64,000 nt of DNA from Lewinellaceae bacterium (GCA_016710765.1 JADJUJ010000023.1:1-64000), one strand, 5' to 3'; shown: positions 9,344 to 17,600, counted from the stretch's first letter. The notes: a model not told the origin generated them from the letters alone. Numbers and translations: made by a program.

Positions 9344-10512
9344 AGGATATTAATGGTTGTAGGTAAGCATCAATTGAATGCCTTTTCCTGAAAAGCCTGA
9401 GGTTGTTGGAAGCATCTTGTTGGAACAGCTGTTTCTGTTTCGGGTTCCAATAGGCAATCAGGTAAAAAGTGAGGTTGTTGAACTGTTTTTGCCAATTGAT
9501 AAAATTGTAGAGGTGTTTATTGGTGTAGTCGTAATATAAAACGGCGCTCAGGTTGTCGAAGAGCCCGATTGGATAGGCCAGGGTGAGCGCGGAGAGGGTG
9601 TTGGGGTTGGAAAAGGCGAATGCTTTTTTATCGTAAGCAATGAGCAGTTGCTCCGTAATCACGCTCAATCCGTTTCCAAACCCGAAGGTATAATCAGCCC
9701 CTAGATTGAGGATGGTTTGATTGGTGAGAGTGCCCAGTTTGGCACTTTTATGGGTCCAGGATCCTTCCACCCAAAGCCCTATGCCGAGGTCCCATTTTCC
9801 GTCGAACCCGATTCGATTTTCCGGAATTTTTTCAAAAGCCAGCGAATCGATACCCAGATTGAGCGTGTTGGCCGTTCGGTAATGGTAGGCAATGCCGCCT
9901 TCGCCTTTGGGTAGCGGCGCTTGAAAACGGCCACCAAATTCCGGTATTTTTTTATTCGTTTGTATTTGTTCCCAACCACGCACTTTTTCATTGCCATACA
10001 GGGCCCAGAGCCAGATGTTGGCGTTGTTCAGGAAATAATACCGACCTAAAAACGCCCCATACGCCGGTGGTGAGCCGGAGCGGATCACGGGCATCAATTT
10101 GATCGAACCACATGAGGGGCCGAAGCACCGAGGCGGCGCCGAAACTGATTTTTTGTAGTCCTGCCCGTAACTCAAACTGTTTGCCGGAATATCGAACCCA
10201 GGCACGATAAGGCAATAGATTGCCATCGGCATGTGCGGTATCAAAAAGGTGCATGCCCGCGCTGCCGTACAAGTTGGCGGAGAGTTCGAGTCCGAAGAGG
10301 GTGGTGTCTTTTAATTTGCGTTCCAGGGTAAATTCCGGGATATAGCGCGCACCAAATTGAAGGTTTAAATCGTAATCGGGGTTAAAATGACTGTATGCGC
10401 TGAGCTGACCATTAAGCTGGAGGCTGGTGCGCAGGGTGTCATTTTGCGCTCCGGCATCCAATGGGCAAAAGTAAATGACCAGCAATAAAACAAGCGCCTT
10501 TTCGTGATACAT
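9336..10512 (-). CDS. Outer-membrane beta-barrel (porin-like) protein, one frameshift
   Basis: First gene of the export operon. A signal peptide (YHEKALVLLLVIYFCPLDAG, cleavage near AGA-QND) is followed by alternating amphipathic strands such as LQLNGQLSAYSHFNPDYDLN, YRAWVRYSGKQFELRAGLQK and LNLGADYTFGFGNGLSVITE. It ends without a T9SS domain. The repeated glycine-aromatic strands and the total of about 392 codons fit an outer-membrane channel. One frameshift lies near 10060-10085. Because it shares an operon with an ABC exporter and a LolA-like carrier, it may be the outer-membrane component of the same pathway; that role is inferred from position only. Confidence 0.65.
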
Positions 10513-10585
10513 GGCTTAGGGCCCGACTGCTGTGGGTGTCCAAATGTAAGTAATTTGCAGGTCAGCAGAGCTTAGGCAAGCAAAA

Positions 10586-11182
10586 TCAAGCCTCCTTCAC
10601 CCACATTTTCAACTTGTCGTCGAAAAGAGATTGTTGTAGGCTGTAAGAAGCCGGCACTTCCTCCAAAAAACTAAAATAGGTTACCAGCCGGGTGCCGGGC
10701 GGCATGCTGTCCAGTTGTTCACGCACAAATTTGGAATAGGAAAAATACAGATCTCGATGGGTTTCTGTTGTTTGATCGATCATAAAATCCGACCAGATGT
10801 TCTCATAAAAGGCGTTGTAAAAATACACCGCGTCGAACTGGTCGAAACGGATGTCGATGATGTTCGAATGTAAGAACTGAACATTTTGGATTTGGTGTTT
10901 CGCAGTAAGTTCGGAGGCTACAAGATGCAGCTGTTGCCGTTGCTCAATTCCCGTAAATGCTCCTTCCGTACAGGAAGCCCCGACCATACAAAACTTTCCC
11001 GCGCCCGACCCAATATCCAACACCTTTTTTCCGGGGGCTGTTACCAAAAAAGCGGCAGCAGCTTTTGCTACCTCTACGGGCGTAAAATAAAAAGCGGCAA
11101 TTTTCTGGACGGAAGCACTGTACAGCCTGTCAAAGGTTTCATCGCTCACGGGCAATCCGGACTTCAGTTGCTGAAAAACCAT
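10586..11182 (-). CDS. Class I SAM-dependent methyltransferase
   Basis: Cytosolic Rossmann-fold methyltransferase of unknown substrate. Motif I is KVLDIGSGAGKFCMVGASC with an acidic end of strand 2 (FTGIEQRQQ). VQFLHSNIIDIRFDQFDAVY gives motifs II/III and PPGTRLVTYFSFLEEVP the late strand. I chose the ATG of MVFQQLKSGLPVSDETFDRL. The open frame runs further upstream, but a strong minus-strand terminator (11307-11340) belonging to the preceding gene lies inside that extension, so translation cannot reasonably begin there. A GTG at 11200 is an alternative start. Length is about 198 residues. Confidence 0.7.
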   Translation of the reverse strand: MVFQQLKSGLPVSDETFDRLYSASVQKIAAFYFTPVEVAKAAAAFLVTAPGKKVLDIGSGAGKFCMVGASCTEGAFTGIEQRQQLHLVASELTAKHQIQNVQFLHSNIIDIRFDQFDAVYFYNAFYENIWSDFMIDQTTETHRDLYFSYSKFVREQLDSMPPGTRLVTYFSFLEEVPASYSLQQSLFDDKLKMWVKEA

Positions 11183-11306
11183 TTGTTTTAGGTGGTGCAC
11201 ACTGTTGACGCCATGAAGGAAACTCCATTTCTTTGCGTCTTGCGCCTGTTTACAATGTAAATCTAACAAATGGCGGTTGAATAAGTTGAAAATGGGGCAC
11301 CGGCTC

Positions 11307-11340
11307 AAAAAAAGCCCGTACCGGGCAAGTCGGTACGGGC
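11307..11340 (-). terminator. Rho-independent terminator of the glucosaminidase-like gene
   Basis: A perfect nine-base-pair stem (GCCCGTACC with GGTACGGGC) is followed on the minus strand by seven U residues, 39 bases after the stop at 11379. Confidence 0.85.
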
Positions 11341-11378
11341 AGCACACTGCGAACGAAAATCGCTAGATCAATCCGGAT

Positions 11379-12128
11379 TCATTTATCCAGCTCAAACAAG
11401 CGAAAAGCCATTATAAGATCTTTCATTGTTTTGTTGTAAGCACCCGGATTGCTGTTCAAATGCTTTCCCATGGCATTAACCCATGGTTCCCAGTCCATGC
11501 CTGATTTTTGCCGTAGGCTGGCGGGCCAATCCTGCGCTGCCAGGTAGATGCTGAAGTCGCGGAAGCTCTCCCAGGGCGTATTGTACTGGCGGTAGCAACG
11601 ACCCTGGAGCTCTACCGTTGCGCCGTCCCAGGCATCGCCACAGGGCAGGGCCATGAAATCATTGGCTTGTTGTGCCAGTTCCGACTTTCCGGCGTTGCTG
11701 CTGATGCAGGCATGTGCCAGTAAGATCGAAGCCGGAATGCCAAATTTTTTATGTTCCGCAATAGCCGTTTTGCTGAAGCGCCGTAAAAATGCCTCTGTCG
11801 CGGAGGGTTGAACGTTGGCAGCCGGGCCTACCGACCCGCCGCTAAACAGGTTCATTTGATCGTTGTGTTGGGTCGCCAGGGAATTTTCCGTAAATTTTTC
11901 CTGAACGATTGGTTGGACTGTTTGGCCAGGGGGTGGTTGTACAGCAATGCGGATTTTATTCCGAAAAATAGCGGCAAGCACCAGTAGCAGTAACGCCAGG
12001 ATAAACCAGTTGGATTTGATAAAACGCATAAACATAGCTGAGCGATTGAAAGATGTTGCATCTTCACCACCCAACCGACTAAACCGGCCGATTTTTGTAA
12101 TCCACTGATTTTTAGATAGATGGATCAT
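11379..12128 (-). CDS. Membrane-anchored glucosaminidase-fold protein lacking the usual catalytic Glu
   Basis: A single membrane helix (NWFILALLLLVLAAIF) near residues 40-56 anchors a periplasmic domain. That domain resembles the glucosaminidase/FlgJ-type lysozyme fold: FGIPASILLAHACISSNAGK, SELAQQANDFMAL, then YNTPWESFRDFSIYL. In active members the helix reads roughly LAQAxLESGWGKS; here the glutamate position is serine and the tryptophan is alanine. The protein may therefore bind peptidoglycan without cutting it. The start used gives a -7 box about 55 bases upstream. A start at MFMRFIKSNW, about 31 codons later, would give a shorter cytoplasmic tail and is also possible. The gene is intact and has its own terminator. 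Confidence 0.65.
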   Translation of the reverse strand: MIHLSKNQWITKIGRFSRLGGEDATSFNRSAMFMRFIKSNWFILALLLLVLAAIFRNKIRIAVQPPPGQTVQPIVQEKFTENSLATQHNDQMNLFSGGSVGPAANVQPSATEAFLRRFSKTAIAEHKKFGIPASILLAHACISSNAGKSELAQQANDFMALPCGDAWDGATVELQGRCYRQYNTPWESFRDFSIYLAAQDWPASLRQKSGMDWEPWVNAMGKHLNSNPGAYNKTMKDLIMAFRLFELDK

Positions 12129-12181
12129 TTTTGGTGAGTTTTACGAAATATTAAAATGCATCCGACTGTTTATGTTCAGGG

Positions 12182-12189
12182 CAAAATTA
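12182..12189 (-). promoter_or_regulatory. -7 box of the glucosaminidase-like gene
   Basis: CAAAATTA on the plus strand reads TAATTTTG on the minus strand, matching TAnnTTTG, 54 bases from the chosen start codon. Confidence 0.5.
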
Positions 12190-12326
12190 AACTTATTGTT
12201 TTAAATATACAACAAATTGTTTTTATTTTGTGTCATATTTTTTTGAACGTGTAAACCACATCCCGTAAACCCCTGGGTTTTATGGAGAAAGAAGGACTTT
12301 TCCAGGGTAACCCCTGCTCAATTGTT

Positions 12327-12334
12327 TATTTTTG
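12327..12334 (+). promoter_or_regulatory. -7 box of recQ
   Basis: TATTTTTG matches TAnnTTTG and lies 46 bases before the recQ ATG at 12380. It excludes the TTG at 12332 as a start codon. Confidence 0.55.
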
Positions 12335-12379
12335 CTCCGTAAGCTCTTTTCCCCCGACCCCGCAACCACTCCTCACACA

Positions 12380-14527
12380 ATGAACCTCACTCAGGCACAT
12401 TCCGCCCTCAAAAAATATTTTGGTTACGACCAGTTCCGGCCCATGCAGGCCGATATTATCCAATCGGTATACGACGGAAAAGATGCACTTGTGCTCATGC
12501 CTACCGGTGGTGGCAAAAGCATTTGCTATCAGATTCCTGCGGTTACAATGGATGGTCTTGCGCTGGTGGTCAGCCCGTTGATTGCACTTATGAAAGATCA
12601 GGTGGAGGGGCTTCGTGCCAATGGCGTGCCAGCGGCCTTTATGAACAGTTCGATGAGCAGCAGCGACCAGACAGCGGTTGAAAATGCTGCACTGGCCGGC
12701 CAGATTAAGATCCTGTATGTCAGCCCGGAGAAGCTGGTCTCTCAAAGCTTCCAACCACTCCTTAAGCGGATCAGGATTAGTTTGTTTGCCGTAGACGAGG
12801 CCCACTGTATCTCCGCCTGGGGGCACGATTTCCGGCCGGAATACACGCAGCTGAAATTTTTGAGGGCACAATACCCCGGCGTGCCCTTGTTGGCGCTCAC
12901 GGCAACAGCCGATAAACTTACCCGAAGGGACATCCTGGCACAGATGGACATGAACGATGCTGAGGTATTCGTGTCTTCCTTTGACCGGCCGAATATTTCC
13001 ATTAATGTTCTGCCTGGGCAGCGTCGATTTGAGCAGTTGGAGGCTTTTATCAAACAGCGTCCGGGACAATCGGGCATTATTTATTGTCTGGCACGGCGTA
13101 CCTGCGTAGAGTTGGCGGAAAAACTTATGGCCAAGGGATACAAGGCTGCACCATACCATGCCGAACTGCCCTCAGCCTTGCGCAATAAAATTCAGGACGA
13201 CTTCATCAACGATCGAACGCCGATCATTTGCGCCACCATCGCATTCGGGATGGGGATTGACAAAAGCAATGTGCGCTACATCATCCACTACAACCTTCCC
13301 CGCAACCTGGAGGGTTATTACCAGGAAATTGGAAGGGCGGGCCGCGACGGGCTCCCCTCTGAAGCGCTCCTCTTTTTCAGTTATGCTGATGTACAAACCT
13401 ACCGGCAAATGTTTGAATCTGGAGAAGCCAGCCAGGAACAAAAGGACCTCAAGATTGCCAAGCTCAACAGGATGTACCAGTTTGCGGAGGCGCCGGTGTG
13501 CCGGCGAAAAACCGTACTTAATTATTTTGGGGAAGCGTACGAAGATAGTTGTGGCAATTGCGACATCTGCAGAAACCCGCCTAAGAAATTTGATGGAACG
13601 GTTGCGGTGCAAAAAGCCTTGTCGGCCCTCCTTCGAACGGGTGAAAAGGTGGGCATGAACCTGCTTGTTGATGTGCTGCGCGGCAGCCAGCGCAGGGAGA
13701 TTTACGAAAATGGTTTTCATCAGATCAAGACTTACGGTGCTGGCAAAGAATACAGCTTCGATGAGTGGATTTACCTCCTGTCGCAAATGCTGCACATGGG
13801 CCTGCTTGAAATTGCTTACGATGAGCACAGCCGGTTGCGGGTCACGCAATCGGGTAAAGACATGCTCTACGCACAAAAACAAGTACCCCTCGCATTGCCG
13901 CCAAGCCCCAAAGCAGCCACAAAAAAGGCGGAGCCTGCCACCCGTCCGGTATCCCAAACCCAACAATTGCGTCAGGAGCTACTCGACCGGCTAATCCAAC
14001 TCCGCAAAAAGTTGTCGCAACAAGAAGGTGTGCCGCCCTATATTGTTTTTTCGGATGTTACGCTTCATGCTTTGGCCGACAAACGCCCACTGACCGATCT
14101 CGACCTGCTGCAAATTTCAGGTATTGGAGAACGCAAACTGCAGCGCTACGGAGATGCCATTTTAAACTGCATCCGGGAGTTCGTCATGGAAAAAGTGGAG
14201 GGTGGGCAAAACCTTTCCGGAAGTACCTACCTGCAAACCTGGGAAATGTTTCAGCAGGGAGAGCCCATCGAAGCCATCGCACAAACGCGTGGTATCAGTC
14301 CGGTTACGGTTATTAGCCATTTGGCTGTAATGTACGAGCGCGGGGAGATGATTGACATTCACCAGTGGGCATCGCCGGAAGAACTGGATATTATCAAAGG
14401 CGCGCTTCCGCTATTTCAGGAACCCTACCAAATGAAGGATATTTTCGAGCATTTTAACAAACGCTACGACTATGATAAGATCCGATGGGGAATTGCAGAC
14501 TGGAAACGGGCGCAAAAATTTAAGTGA
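12380..14527 (+). CDS. recQ: ATP-dependent DNA helicase RecQ
   Basis: 3'-5' helicase for recombination and fork repair. Walker A PTGGGKS is at residues 41-47 and the DEAH box with its downstream aromatic loop is VDEAHCISAWGHDFRPEY. The helicase C domain contains IAFGMGIDKSNVRYIIHYNL and EIGRAGRDG. The zinc-binding cysteines are in VCRRKTVLNYFGEAYEDSCG and NCDIC, the winged-helix RQC domain follows, and the HRDC domain is around LADKRPLTDLDLLQISGIGE. A further C-terminal helix-turn-helix region (QGEPIEAIAQTRGISPVTVI) is found in many Bacteroidota RecQ proteins. Length is 715 residues from this ATG, and the frame is intact. Three small-RNA units converge on its 3' end. Confidence 0.95.
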   Translation: MNLTQAHSALKKYFGYDQFRPMQADIIQSVYDGKDALVLMPTGGGKSICYQIPAVTMDGLALVVSPLIALMKDQVEGLRANGVPAAFMNSSMSSSDQTAVENAALAGQIKILYVSPEKLVSQSFQPLLKRIRISLFAVDEAHCISAWGHDFRPEYTQLKFLRAQYPGVPLLALTATADKLTRRDILAQMDMNDAEVFVSSFDRPNISINVLPGQRRFEQLEAFIKQRPGQSGIIYCLARRTCVELAEKLMAKGYKAAPYHAELPSALRNKIQDDFINDRTPIICATIAFGMGIDKSNVRYIIHYNLPRNLEGYYQEIGRAGRDGLPSEALLFFSYADVQTYRQMFESGEASQEQKDLKIAKLNRMYQFAEAPVCRRKTVLNYFGEAYEDSCGNCDICRNPPKKFDGTVAVQKALSALLRTGEKVGMNLLVDVLRGSQRREIYENGFHQIKTYGAGKEYSFDEWIYLLSQMLHMGLLEIAYDEHSRLRVTQSGKDMLYAQKQVPLALPPSPKAATKKAEPATRPVSQTQQLRQELLDRLIQLRKKLSQQEGVPPYIVFSDVTLHALADKRPLTDLDLLQISGIGERKLQRYGDAILNCIREFVMEKVEGGQNLSGSTYLQTWEMFQQGEPIEAIAQTRGISPVTVISHLAVMYERGEMIDIHQWASPEELDIIKGALPLFQEPYQMKDIFEHFNKRYDYDKIRWGIADWKRAQKFK

Positions 14528-14558
14528 ACTACTAAAGCTTGCCGGGACGCAGGGCCCT

Positions 14559-14687
14559 AAAAACGAAAAAGCCGCAGCGCTCGTTTGCGCTGCGGCGGTT
14601 TCCCGTATATAATCTCATGAAAAGTCTTCGATGTTGTGTGTCAATCTTTCTGCTCGTGTTCGTGTCCCGTCGTTGTTCGTTGTTGAC
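14559..14687 (-). ncRNA. Tandem small RNA, copy 1
   Basis: Unit of about 129 nt on the minus strand, proposed from structure and repetition. It begins a few bases after a -7 box and ends in a perfect 10-bp hairpin (GCCGCAGCGC with GCGCTGCGGC, loop AAACGA) followed by a U-rich tail. Two blocks are shared with copies 2 and 3: ACGACGGGACACGAACACGA in the 5' half and ATGAGATTATATACGGGAAA just before the hairpin. It lies 31 bases past recQ and opposes it. It is also open for a 28-codon frame starting at 14618, but the hairpin plus U-tail better explains the conservation. I do not recognise the family. Confidence 0.65.
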
Positions 14688-14691
14688 AATA

Positions 14692-14722
14692 CAAAAGTGC
14701 AGCAAAGCATAAAGTCTGCAAA
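14692..14722 (-). promoter_or_regulatory. Promoter of small RNA copy 1
   Basis: On the minus strand TTTG (14719-14722), then 19 bases, then CACTTTTG (14692-14699). The spacing and boxes match the Bacteroidota housekeeping promoter apart from the first T of the -7 box. Confidence 0.65.
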
Positions 14723-15102
14723 GGACAAAAATAAGGTTTTGTTGATGAAAAATAAATAAAAAACTTCTTTTTGTGATTGTAAAAAACTGATAATCAAAAT
14801 ATTATAATTATTTTTTGTTGATAAAAAACAACAAAAAGGCCCTTAGTTTATTCCATAAAAACTTTGAGAAAGGTAAAAAAATGTTGGAGAGCCCGATTTT
14901 TTGGTTGTTTCAAGGGTGATACGGAGCATCGGAGGAGCGGCCCTTGCTGCTACAAACTGTATATCCTAGTTTAGGTGCATCGCTTCGCAAAAGCGTTTTT
15001 CCTGCAACAACAAGCAGATGTGGAAGTTGGACCATTTTGCGGACGCCAGGCGTTGTCGTCAAGGCCAGGGAAAAATACCCAACAAATAACCAGCAGGGCC
15101 CT
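14723..15102. other. Spacer between small RNA copies 1 and 2
   Basis: The part next to the copy 1 promoter is very AT-rich and could act as an UP-like element. The stretch from about 14890 to 15090 is GC-rich and unrelated to the repeat. No open frame with a recognisable product is seen. Confidence 0.5.
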
Positions 15103-15231
15103 AAAAACGAAAAAGCCGCAGCGCTCGTTTGCGTCGCGCCGGTTTCCCGTATATAATCTCATGAAAAGTCTTCGATGTTGTGTGTCAATCTTTCTGCTCG
15201 TGTTCGTGTCCCGTCGTTGTTCCTTGTTGAC
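15103..15231 (-). ncRNA. Tandem small RNA, copy 2
   Basis: Nearly identical to copy 1 over the whole unit, including the U-tail region. The main change is in the 5' arm of the terminal hairpin, where eight of ten positions still pair (one G-U). The 5' block and the block ahead of the hairpin are unchanged. This copy looks younger relative to copy 1 than copy 3 does. It carries the same orientation and promoter spacing. Confidence 0.62.
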
Positions 15232-15235
15232 GTTA

Positions 15236-15266
15236 CAAAAGTGCGACAGGTTGGTTGAGATATAAA
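15236..15266 (-). promoter_or_regulatory. Promoter of small RNA copy 2
   Basis: TTTA (15263-15266), 19 bases, CACTTTTG (15236-15243) on the minus strand. The geometry is the same as for copy 1, with one change in the -33 box. Confidence 0.6.
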
Positions 15267-15475
15267 GGACAAAAAAGCAATTTTGTTGATCTTTATCAAT
15301 CGTTTTTGTTTTGTATTTAATTGATAATAAAGTATTTATATTTTTATTTGTTGAAAAAAAAGATCAAAAACACCATGAATTTATTTAAAAAATAAATGCA
15401 AAAAATGAAAATTGAGGGCTGTGGGTTGCAAAATGGCGCTGATTGCCGCGCTCGTTTCACTGAGATGAAAGGGCA
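15267..15475. other. Spacer between small RNA copies 2 and 3
   Basis: AT-rich next to the copy 2 promoter, as in the other copies, then a mixed stretch. A short echo of the hairpin (GCCGCGCTCGTTT) lies near 15445-15457, possibly a remnant of a further copy. No gene is supported. Confidence 0.45.
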
Positions 15476-15601
15476 TAAAAATAAGAAAGCCGCAACGCTC
15501 GTTTGCGTTGCGGCGATTTCCCGTATATAATCTCATGAAAAGTCTTCAAAGTTGTGGGTCAATCATCTCGTGTTCGTGTCCCGTCGTTGTGCTTTATTGA
15601 C
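15476..15601 (-). ncRNA. Tandem small RNA, copy 3
   Basis: The most diverged copy, about 126 nt. Its terminal hairpin is a perfect 10-bp stem, GCCGCAACGC with GCGTTGCGGC. Compared with copy 1 one G-C pair has become A-U through changes on both sides, direct support for selection on RNA structure. The 5' block ACGACGGGACACGAACACGA and the pre-hairpin block are unchanged, while the bases between them differ. It lies 200 bases downstream of the caspase gene, in the same direction. Confidence 0.65.
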
Positions 15602-15605
15602 AATA

Positions 15606-15636
15606 CAAAAGTGCGGCATTTGTTTTGGGTTGTAAA
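15606..15636 (-). promoter_or_regulatory. Promoter of small RNA copy 3
   Basis: TTTA (15633-15636), 19 bases, CACTTTTG (15606-15613) on the minus strand, as in copy 2. Confidence 0.6.
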
Positions 15637-15800
15637 AGACAAAATCCAGGCTTTGTTGATGACAAATGGGAGCCAACCAAATTACCCCGACTTTATAAAT
15701 AACTGAATCAAAACGAATTAATAACAAAGCCTAGTATCCAATTGTTGAAAAAACAGGGGATTGTCAGTGTTTTTTGACAAAACATTAACGAATTACACCC

Positions 15801-17480
15801 TTATCGCGGTGCGCTTACGGGCATGTTGGTGTCGTAGGTACCTTTGATAACCGGGCTTTGCCGGTTGCCGGTGTAGTCGCGCACATTGTTGTATATGAAG
15901 TCAAAGAGTTCCTGCACGGATACAATTTTATCGTTGTTTTTGTCTGCGTCTCCTTTCAAGCCGCGAATAAGAAAATGGCTGAACACTCCCTGCCGAAGCC
16001 CGGAGGATTCCAGTGAGGTTTCTTCGGCTTTCGACGACATGATTAGGGCGGTACCCGATACAGACCTCGAGAGTGTTTGGTAATACTGGTTCAAGACCGG
16101 CTCTGTTTCGCCCGAGCGCATGGCAAAAATACTGCCTGAGTGACAAGCGTCTGCCAGGCAAAGTTTGTACTTGGCTTTAGAGCGGTTGAAGGCAGCGGCG
16201 ATTTCGTCGTGTCCGAGTTTGTTGTTAAAACCATCGAAATCGATGGGCAGGAAAGAGCCGTTCAATCCATGACCGGAGAAGTAAAAGATCACCAGGTCTT
16301 TGTCGGATGCCATGGCAAACACATCATTGATGGTTTCCAGGATATTTTCACGGGTAGCCTCCTCGTCGATGAGGATACGCACCTGATCGTCGGGTAAGGC
16401 ACCTCCTTCGGGGCTCTTGAGGAAAGCATAGAAACGATAGGCATCATCATCGGTGTAGCGGAGTACCGGCATGTGATCATAAGCGGCAACGCCCACCACA
16501 ACGGCATATACCTTTGCCAGGGCAAGTGTTTCAACTGCAGCAGGACTGGCAGGCACAGTGTTTTCGGCCAGCGGTGCGTAGTTCTCTGGCGCTGTTTTTC
16601 CAATATACTCACCTGCTTTCCAGTAGCCGTCTACAATGGTCTGGTCGTGCAGGTAAAGGGTGCCTTTGCCATTGAAGGCCCCATCGGCCCATTCTCCGCG
16701 ATATCGGTCGCCATTAGAGTACAGGCATAGGCCATACCCATGGGGTTGGCTGTTTTGAAACGCGCCTTCGAATCTGGCGGCTCCTTCTTTGTAGATGAAA
16801 ACGCCGGTACCCGCCTCACAATCGCCGGTTATGCAGCCAACCTGGCCACTTTCAATCAGACTGGCACCAATAAACTCGCCATCATGCCATTGTCCCGACT
16901 CCACAGTACCGTGTTGGTGATAACGTATACCCGAGCCATTGGGGAAGTTTTCCCGAAACTGGCCTACGTATTTGTCGCCGTTGGCAAAATGAAAGGTGCC
17001 ACTGCCCTGAAATTTTCCATTGACAAATTCGCCTTCATATTTACTACCATCGGGATAGGCGAAAATGCCGCTTCCGCTTTTACAGTCGCCACTGAGGCAG
17101 CCGGACTGGATGTTGGTACCATCGTCCTGCTGTTCTTCTTTTTTTCCGGCGATATATTCCTCCAGCACATTGCCTGCCTCGTCCACGGGCTTCCCCTTTT
17201 TCCAGCTTCCCGTGCGTTTGGTGCCATCGGCGTAGGTTTTAGTGCCTTTTCCTTCCGGATAACGGTTTTTCCATTCTCCGCTATACTTCGATTTATCGGT
17301 GTAGTAGCATACGCCAACGCCATCAATTTCGCCGTCTTTAAAAGAGCCGACATATTTTGCACCGGAAGGATACACATAGGTACCCTGTCCGTTGATGCAA
17401 TCGCCAGAAATGCACTGCGCCCCGAGGTAAGCGGGTAGCGCCAGCAATAAGAGTAAGGTGGACAGAAAATTTTTATACAT
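15801..17480 (-). CDS. Secreted MORN-repeat protein with C-terminal caspase (C14) domain
   Basis: A 559-residue exported protein. Signal peptide YKNFLSTLLLLLALPAYLGA is followed by three modules, each opening with a cysteine pair (QCISGDC near 22, GCLSGDC near 127, GCITGDC near 215). Each continues with MORN strands such as GQGTYVYPSGAKYVGSFKDG and GSGTFHFANGDKYVGQF. Residues about 320-550 form a caspase p20-type domain: VYAVVVGVAAYDHMPVLRY, catalytic His404 in FYFSGHG and catalytic Cys446 in LADACHSGS. Both catalytic residues are present, so peptidase activity is plausible, probably Arg/Lys-specific as in metacaspases. Eukaryote-like MORN modules often organise membranes. There is no T9SS domain at the C-terminus. 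The frame is intact and the gene stands alone upstream of the small-RNA array. Confidence 0.88.
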   Translation of the reverse strand: MYKNFLSTLLLLLALPAYLGAQCISGDCINGQGTYVYPSGAKYVGSFKDGEIDGVGVCYYTDKSKYSGEWKNRYPEGKGTKTYADGTKRTGSWKKGKPVDEAGNVLEEYIAGKKEEQQDDGTNIQSGCLSGDCKSGSGIFAYPDGSKYEGEFVNGKFQGSGTFHFANGDKYVGQFRENFPNGSGIRYHQHGTVESGQWHDGEFIGASLIESGQVGCITGDCEAGTGVFIYKEGAARFEGAFQNSQPHGYGLCLYSNGDRYRGEWADGAFNGKGTLYLHDQTIVDGYWKAGEYIGKTAPENYAPLAENTVPASPAAVETLALAKVYAVVVGVAAYDHMPVLRYTDDDAYRFYAFLKSPEGGALPDDQVRILIDEEATRENILETINDVFAMASDKDLVIFYFSGHGLNGSFLPIDFDGFNNKLGHDEIAAAFNRSKAKYKLCLADACHSGSIFAMRSGETEPVLNQYYQTLSRSVSGTALIMSSKAEETSLESSGLRQGVFSHFLIRGLKGDADKNNDKIVSVQELFDFIYNNVRDYTGNRQSPVIKGTYDTNMPVSAPR

Positions 17481-17600
17481 AGATTTTAAAACGCTGGAGG
17501 GGAGAAGGGATTAGAGCGAACATTACAGCAAAGCAGCTTATAATGCTAATATTAACATTTTTAAGGTCTCTTTTATTGTTGCCAAAAATTAAATGAGGCG

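Noticed and set aside
14551..15640. CRISPR array or retron at the triplicated repeat
   Set aside because: Repeats are long and irregularly spaced, no cas or reverse-transcriptase gene is near, and each unit has its own promoter and terminator.
16740..17438. 232-codon plus-strand frame opposite the MORN repeats
   Set aside because: Arises from the repetitive glycine-rich coding of the minus-strand gene and has no motif.
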